Under the pieces are notes generated by a model. That model was given only the letters and a program-made list of their open reading frames with translations, was not told where the DNA came from and made no database searches. Shown piece after piece: positions 60,880 through 64,000 of a DNA stretch of 64,000 nucleotides. Source of the DNA: Mesonia sp. K7 (GTDB lineage: Bacteria > Bacteroidota > Bacteroidia > Flavobacteriales > Flavobacteriaceae). The stretch spans positions 213,983 through 277,982 of the forward strand of contig NZ_QKQV01000002.1 in the NCBI RefSeq assembly GCF_003233725.1. Direction: 5' to 3'. The first letter of the stretch is position 1. Each line of letters starts with the position of its first letter. The translations under genes were made by a program, and so were the position numbers.

Positions 60880-60965
60880 CTCGCAAATTTGCTATCTTCG
60901 GTTTACGGCGGAAAATCCTCGCGGATTTTCACGCAACGAAACCATAGCCCAAACCGTTGGCGGTA
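60872..60965 (+). repeat. attC-like site 5, right half (start of cassette 6)
   Basis: Continuation of the hairpin begun at 15836: loop hairpin GAAAATCC-TCGC-GGATTTTC (60911-60930, identical to attC2), right stem arm GCAACGAAACCATAGCC (60933-60949) and core GTTGGCGGTA (60956-60965), which opens cassette 6. Confidence 0.85.
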
Positions 60966-60985
60966 ATTTGAACAAAATAAACTCA

Positions 60986-62377
60986 GTGAATAAAAAAAAG
61001 ACAATAGATAGAATTGCTGAACTAATCGCAAGATTTAGAGCCGAAGTAGAAACTTTAAATAGCCAAAACCTTTATGACATTAACATTCACGCTGAAAATG
61101 TAATTATTCCTATATTAAATTACGTCTACGGTCTAAGCTTAAAAAATGCCAATCTCGAAGAAAAAAATTACTCTGCAATTGACTTAATTGACTATGAAAA
61201 TAGAGTTGCTATTCAAGTAACTTCAACAGCAAATTCTGAAAAAGTAAAGCATACACTTGAACAATATAAAAAACATAAGCAAAGAGACGAATTCGACTCT
61301 TTACTTATTTACATCATAACAAAAAAGCAAAAAACTTACAGCGATAAAAAGTTCGATGAAATTATAAATGACGAATTTGAATTTGATTCATCAGAAAATA
61401 TATTGGATTTTGAAAATCTACTTACTGAAGTGAACTCTTGGATTTCATTACCAAAAATCCAAGAAGTCTTAGACTTATTCGAACAAGAATTTACCGAACA
61501 AAAAATCGAGTATAGACAGAATGTCTTAGAAAATAAAGATAAGTTAATAACAGAGACTCTTTATCCAAACTTATTAGAAATAGAACTACCTGAAAAAGTT
61601 TTTGTCGGTACAATTGGAGTAAATAGAGATGAGATAATTACGAAGTCTTGGGAAACAAAATACAAACTAAAAAAAAGTGCACCTGAGAGAAGCGTCTTAA
61701 ATAGAGCTTTTGAGCACTACGGCATTCCATACTCAAGAGATTGGCACGTTTTTGAAAAGAAAATTATATCATTCAAGCCGTTAGATAATAATTCAGAACC
61801 ACTAAGTAATTTAGTTGAAATAGGTACTGTCGAAGAGTTTGCCTTAGACGAATTTGCTTCAAGTGGCTATAAATACGAACTAGCTTTATCAAGGTTGATA
61901 GATAATACAATCCAAGAATTGACATATAAAAAAGATATTCAGTGGTTAAGAAAAGAGAGAATGTTTAGATTTCGTCCGCCAAAATTGATTAGGTCCAGAA
62001 AAGTTAGTTGGAAAAATAAAAAGAAAGCCACTAGAACGGTCGTAGCAGAAGTTTGGAATAAAGATAGAACTCAAATCACACACTTTCAACAGTTATCATT
62101 TAAAGTTCAGTCATTTTTATCTGAATCTACTTGGTTTTTAGCGGTAACACCAACTTGGAGTTACACTTATGACGGTTATCGAACACACAAGTTTGAAAGT
62201 GATTTAATTACTAATAAAAAGAAACTTGAATCCAACAATGCAGTTTATCAGCATTTTATGTTTATTTCATATTGTTTAAGTAATAAAATAAGTGAAGAAG
62301 AGGAAAACTATGACCTTATAAGTTTTAAAGAGCCTTTTAGACTTCCTTTAACCTATAAAAGTGATTATGGAAATTAG
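60986..62377 (+). CDS. SMEK-domain effector partner of the short Argonaute (cassette 6, gene 1)
   Basis: 463 residues from the GTG at 60986; a TTG at 60968 would add six residues and no ATG fits, so the start is uncertain. The N-terminal ~165 residues match the SMEK pattern: DINIHAENVIIPILNYVYGLSLKNANLEEKNYSAIDLIDYENRVAIQVTSTANSEKVKHTLEQY (split here by position about 35-100), in which AIDL ... AIQVTS looks like a PD-(D/E)xK-type nuclease core variant. The C-terminal ~280 residues have no motif I know; by analogy with TIR-APAZ and SIR2-APAZ partners, they should be an APAZ-like region that docks the Argonaute. The 3' end overlaps the Argonaute start by 11 bp, so the two are translated together. 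Confidence 0.8.
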   Translation: MNKKKTIDRIAELIARFRAEVETLNSQNLYDINIHAENVIIPILNYVYGLSLKNANLEEKNYSAIDLIDYENRVAIQVTSTANSEKVKHTLEQYKKHKQRDEFDSLLIYIITKKQKTYSDKKFDEIINDEFEFDSSENILDFENLLTEVNSWISLPKIQEVLDLFEQEFTEQKIEYRQNVLENKDKLITETLYPNLLEIELPEKVFVGTIGVNRDEIITKSWETKYKLKKSAPERSVLNRAFEHYGIPYSRDWHVFEKKIISFKPLDNNSEPLSNLVEIGTVEEFALDEFASSGYKYELALSRLIDNTIQELTYKKDIQWLRKERMFRFRPPKLIRSRKVSWKNKKKATRTVVAEVWNKDRTQITHFQQLSFKVQSFLSESTWFLAVTPTWSYTYDGYRTHKFESDLITNKKKLESNNAVYQHFMFISYCLSNKISEEEENYDLISFKEPFRLPLTYKSDYGN

Positions 62378-63770
62378 TTTACTAGAAGAACCTATATTAC
62401 AATTTCAAAATGGCGAGCATATTTGCCCAAGAACTGGGATATATAAATATGGAGTTGCGGATTTTGAAAATGTTCGTCCTGATAAAATTGTTTTAGGATT
62501 TGTTGGTAATAGTGACAGTATCGGCAGTTTAATTAGCTGGATAAAAACTTGCAAAAGTCATATCGAACCAAAAAAAAGCAAACAGCCGAACTTGTTTATG
62601 AATTTTCCCGGTTTTAATGATAAAGTTGCCTTTAAAAGTGAAATATCTTATGACGAAACATATGTTCGAAAAATAAATAATTCAATATTCGAAAAGGCAA
62701 AAAAATCATCTGAAGATATTGACGATTTAATTATTAAAGCTGTCAACTTATTTCTAACTGAAATTAAATTCCTCTCAAAAAACAAAAATCCTGACGTTAT
62801 CCTTTGTGTTTTAGACGAGAAATTTACTAATATGATTTATGGAACTAAAACTGTTAAGGTTGACGAAGATGATGAAGATAATCTCTCAATAGAAATAAAT
62901 TTTAGACGTCTCTTAAAAGCAAAAGCAATGGAATATAATATTCCAATTCAAATTGTTAGAGATAGGATAGTAAAACCATCGAAAGAAATGCAAGATGAAG
63001 CTACCATAGCTTGGAATTTTTTTACTGCATTATATTATAAGGCATCTGGAACACCTTGGGCATTAAAAAAGGATGCAACTAATAACACTTGTTTTGCAGG
63101 TATAAGTTTTTATAAAAGCAGAGACAAGTCAACAACACAAACTAGCGTAACTCAGATATTTAATGAACAAGGAAATGGTGTAATTTTAAGAGGTACACCA
63201 GTAAAAGAAAGTAAAAAAGATAAACAGCCACATCTATCCGAACAGCAAGCTTTCGATTTACTTTATAATTCACTAAAAGAATACTACGAAGCAGTCAAAA
63301 TATACCCTCAAAGATTAGTAATACATAAAAGCTCTAATTATTCAGAAGAGGAAATTGAAGGTTTTGAAAAAGTTGCCGAAGAAATGAACATTAACTCGTT
63401 GGATTTAGTAACGATTATGCCTACAAATTTTAGATTATACAGAGAAGGCAACTATCCACCTCTGAGAGGAACTATGCTAAGTCTTGATAAACAAAGACAC
63501 TTTTTATATACAAGAGGTTTTGTGGATTTTTATGGAACTTATCCAGGAAGATATATTCCAAGTCCAATTGAAATTAGACTTTTTTCATATGATGAATCAC
63601 CTGAACAAATTTGCAATGAAATCTTAGCTTTGACAAAAATGAACTGGAACAATACACAATTTGACAGAAAGTTTCCGATAACAATCGATTGCAGTAGAAA
63701 CGTAGGAGAAATTCTAAAATATCTAGGAGAAGACCAAAAACCGCAAATAAAATTTAGTTTTTATATGTAA
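62367..63770 (+). CDS. Short prokaryotic Argonaute (MID-PIWI only) (cassette 6, gene 2)
   Basis: 467 residues from the ATG at 62367, with a GTG two codons upstream. Length and layout match short pAgos: no PAZ or N domain. Clear marks: MID/PIWI junction YKASGTPWALKKDATNNTCFAGISFYKSRD near 220, YPQRLVIHKSSNYSEEEIEGF near 315, and RGTMLSLDKQRHFLYTRGF near 370. The DEDX residues are absent at the expected places (GISF and IHKSS instead of GID and IHRDG), so it should sense nucleic acid with a guide but not cut; killing or defence would come from the SMEK partner encoded upstream. The stop lies 6 bp before the closing attC core, so the entire operon is one cassette. Confidence 0.9.
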   Translation: MEISLLEEPILQFQNGEHICPRTGIYKYGVADFENVRPDKIVLGFVGNSDSIGSLISWIKTCKSHIEPKKSKQPNLFMNFPGFNDKVAFKSEISYDETYVRKINNSIFEKAKKSSEDIDDLIIKAVNLFLTEIKFLSKNKNPDVILCVLDEKFTNMIYGTKTVKVDEDDEDNLSIEINFRRLLKAKAMEYNIPIQIVRDRIVKPSKEMQDEATIAWNFFTALYYKASGTPWALKKDATNNTCFAGISFYKSRDKSTTQTSVTQIFNEQGNGVILRGTPVKESKKDKQPHLSEQQAFDLLYNSLKEYYEAVKIYPQRLVIHKSSNYSEEEIEGFEKVAEEMNINSLDLVTIMPTNFRLYREGNYPPLRGTMLSLDKQRHFLYTRGFVDFYGTYPGRYIPSPIEIRLFSYDESPEQICNEILALTKMNWNNTQFDRKFPITIDCSRNVGEILKYLGEDQKPQIKFSFYM

Positions 63771-63776
63771 AAAAAC

Positions 63777-63915
63777 TACCGCCAACAATGTATAACCGCA
63801 ATTACGGCGGATTCGACTACGTCCGAATCCACGCGGAATTGTTAACGTCCGTGCCAAACCGAAAATTAACGCATATTAACCCGTAACTGACGGTTATACG
63901 AGACCGTTGTAGCAC
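63777..63915 (+). repeat. attC-like site 6 (end of cassette 6 / start of cassette 7)
   Basis: TACCGCCAAC (63777-63786) is the 10/10 complement of the cassette 6 start GTTGGCGGTA. Arms GTATAACCGCAATTACGG (63790-63807) and CCGTAACTGACGGTTATAC (63881-63899) pair with one A.C (bottom T.G) position and one extra bottom-strand T. Loop hairpin GGATTCG (63809-63815) with CGAATCC (63824-63830). Right core GTTGTAGCAC at 63906-63915. Confidence 0.88.
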
Positions 63916-64000
63916 ATTTGAGAAATGAACTTTCCTGAAATAGGTTGACTAAAAATTAGACCATTAATTATAGTCACTTATGAAAACAAAAAATGAACAC
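63906..64000 (+). other. Start of cassette 7, truncated by window end
   Basis: After the core GTTGTAGCAC only 85 bp remain. An ATG at 63980 opens MKTKNEH and is still open at the window edge; nothing more can be said. It shows that the array continues to the right. Confidence 0.5.

Noticed and set aside
1..64000. tRNA, rRNA or insertion sequences
   Set aside because: No cloverleaf-type sequence, ribosomal RNA segment or transposase frame was recognised; the island is not next to a tRNA gene.

Overview
The window looks like chromosome of a flavobacterium-type Bacteroidota. It is AT-rich, its promoters resemble TTG-N17-23-TAnnTTTG, and its families are typical of that group (DUF3347, DUF6266-like, HYC_CC_PP, BT4734/VirE and DUF3987 proteins, an RND-TolC fusion). 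Everything here was read by eye; no database search was run.

Layout. (1) 1-10577 is ordinary core chromosome: the 5' part of ribBA, an LptF/LptG permease, lolA, ftsK, dgkA, a thioredoxin/peroxiredoxin block, histidine-degradation genes hutI-hutG, and a metallo-hydrolase lipoprotein. (2) 10682-15875 and 60872-64000 are one gene-cassette array that looks like an integron of a kind I do not recognise in Bacteroidota. A tyrosine recombinase with an IntI-like C-terminus but without the IntI-specific insertion is followed by an attI-like site and then by cassettes all reading in the same direction. Each cassette begins with GTT plus a private 6-7 nt core and ends with the exact (one case 8/9) reverse complement of that core. 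The cassettes are joined by long imperfect hairpins whose mismatches are A.C on the top strand but T.G wobbles on the bottom strand, often with one extra bottom-strand T. These are hallmarks of integron attC sites. Cargo: an SRPBCC protein plus a DUF4287/DUF5655 protein, a tandem GIY-YIG protein, a small membrane protein, two cassette segments without a convincing gene, and an operon of a SMEK-domain protein with a short prokaryotic Argonaute.

(3) 15876-60871 is a ~45 kb genomic island inserted in the loop of the fifth attC hairpin. Its junctions are TTTCC/GGAAA core sites with heterologous 4-5 nt spacers; a 22/23-matching GGCAACAA-type repeat lies at both ends, and a second tyrosine recombinase sits at the right end. 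The island carries a Cu/Ag resistance cluster (CusA, TolC, CusB, CopA ATPase, multicopper oxidase fused to a CopB-like barrel, HMA-AraC regulator, DUF3347 proteins), a Zn/Cd/Co part (P-type ATPase, Na/Ca-type exchanger, lspA, CDF transporter), a cluster with three Fur proteins, an SPC-motif P1B ATPase, a PII-like protein and CzcB/CzcA-TolC, then a long Argonaute with an XRE regulator, and a replication/integration module (DUF3987, BT4734-like, two excisionase-type HTH proteins, an unknown protein, integrase). No relaxase or conjugation gene is visible, so transfer probably needs help in trans.

Decayed items are a lipoprotein gene with an internal stop (25829-25831) and a CYP152 P450 5' fragment abutting the 3' tail of a Fur gene (39601-40100). 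Two unrelated Argonaute systems lie within about 12 kb, one in the island and one in a cassette.
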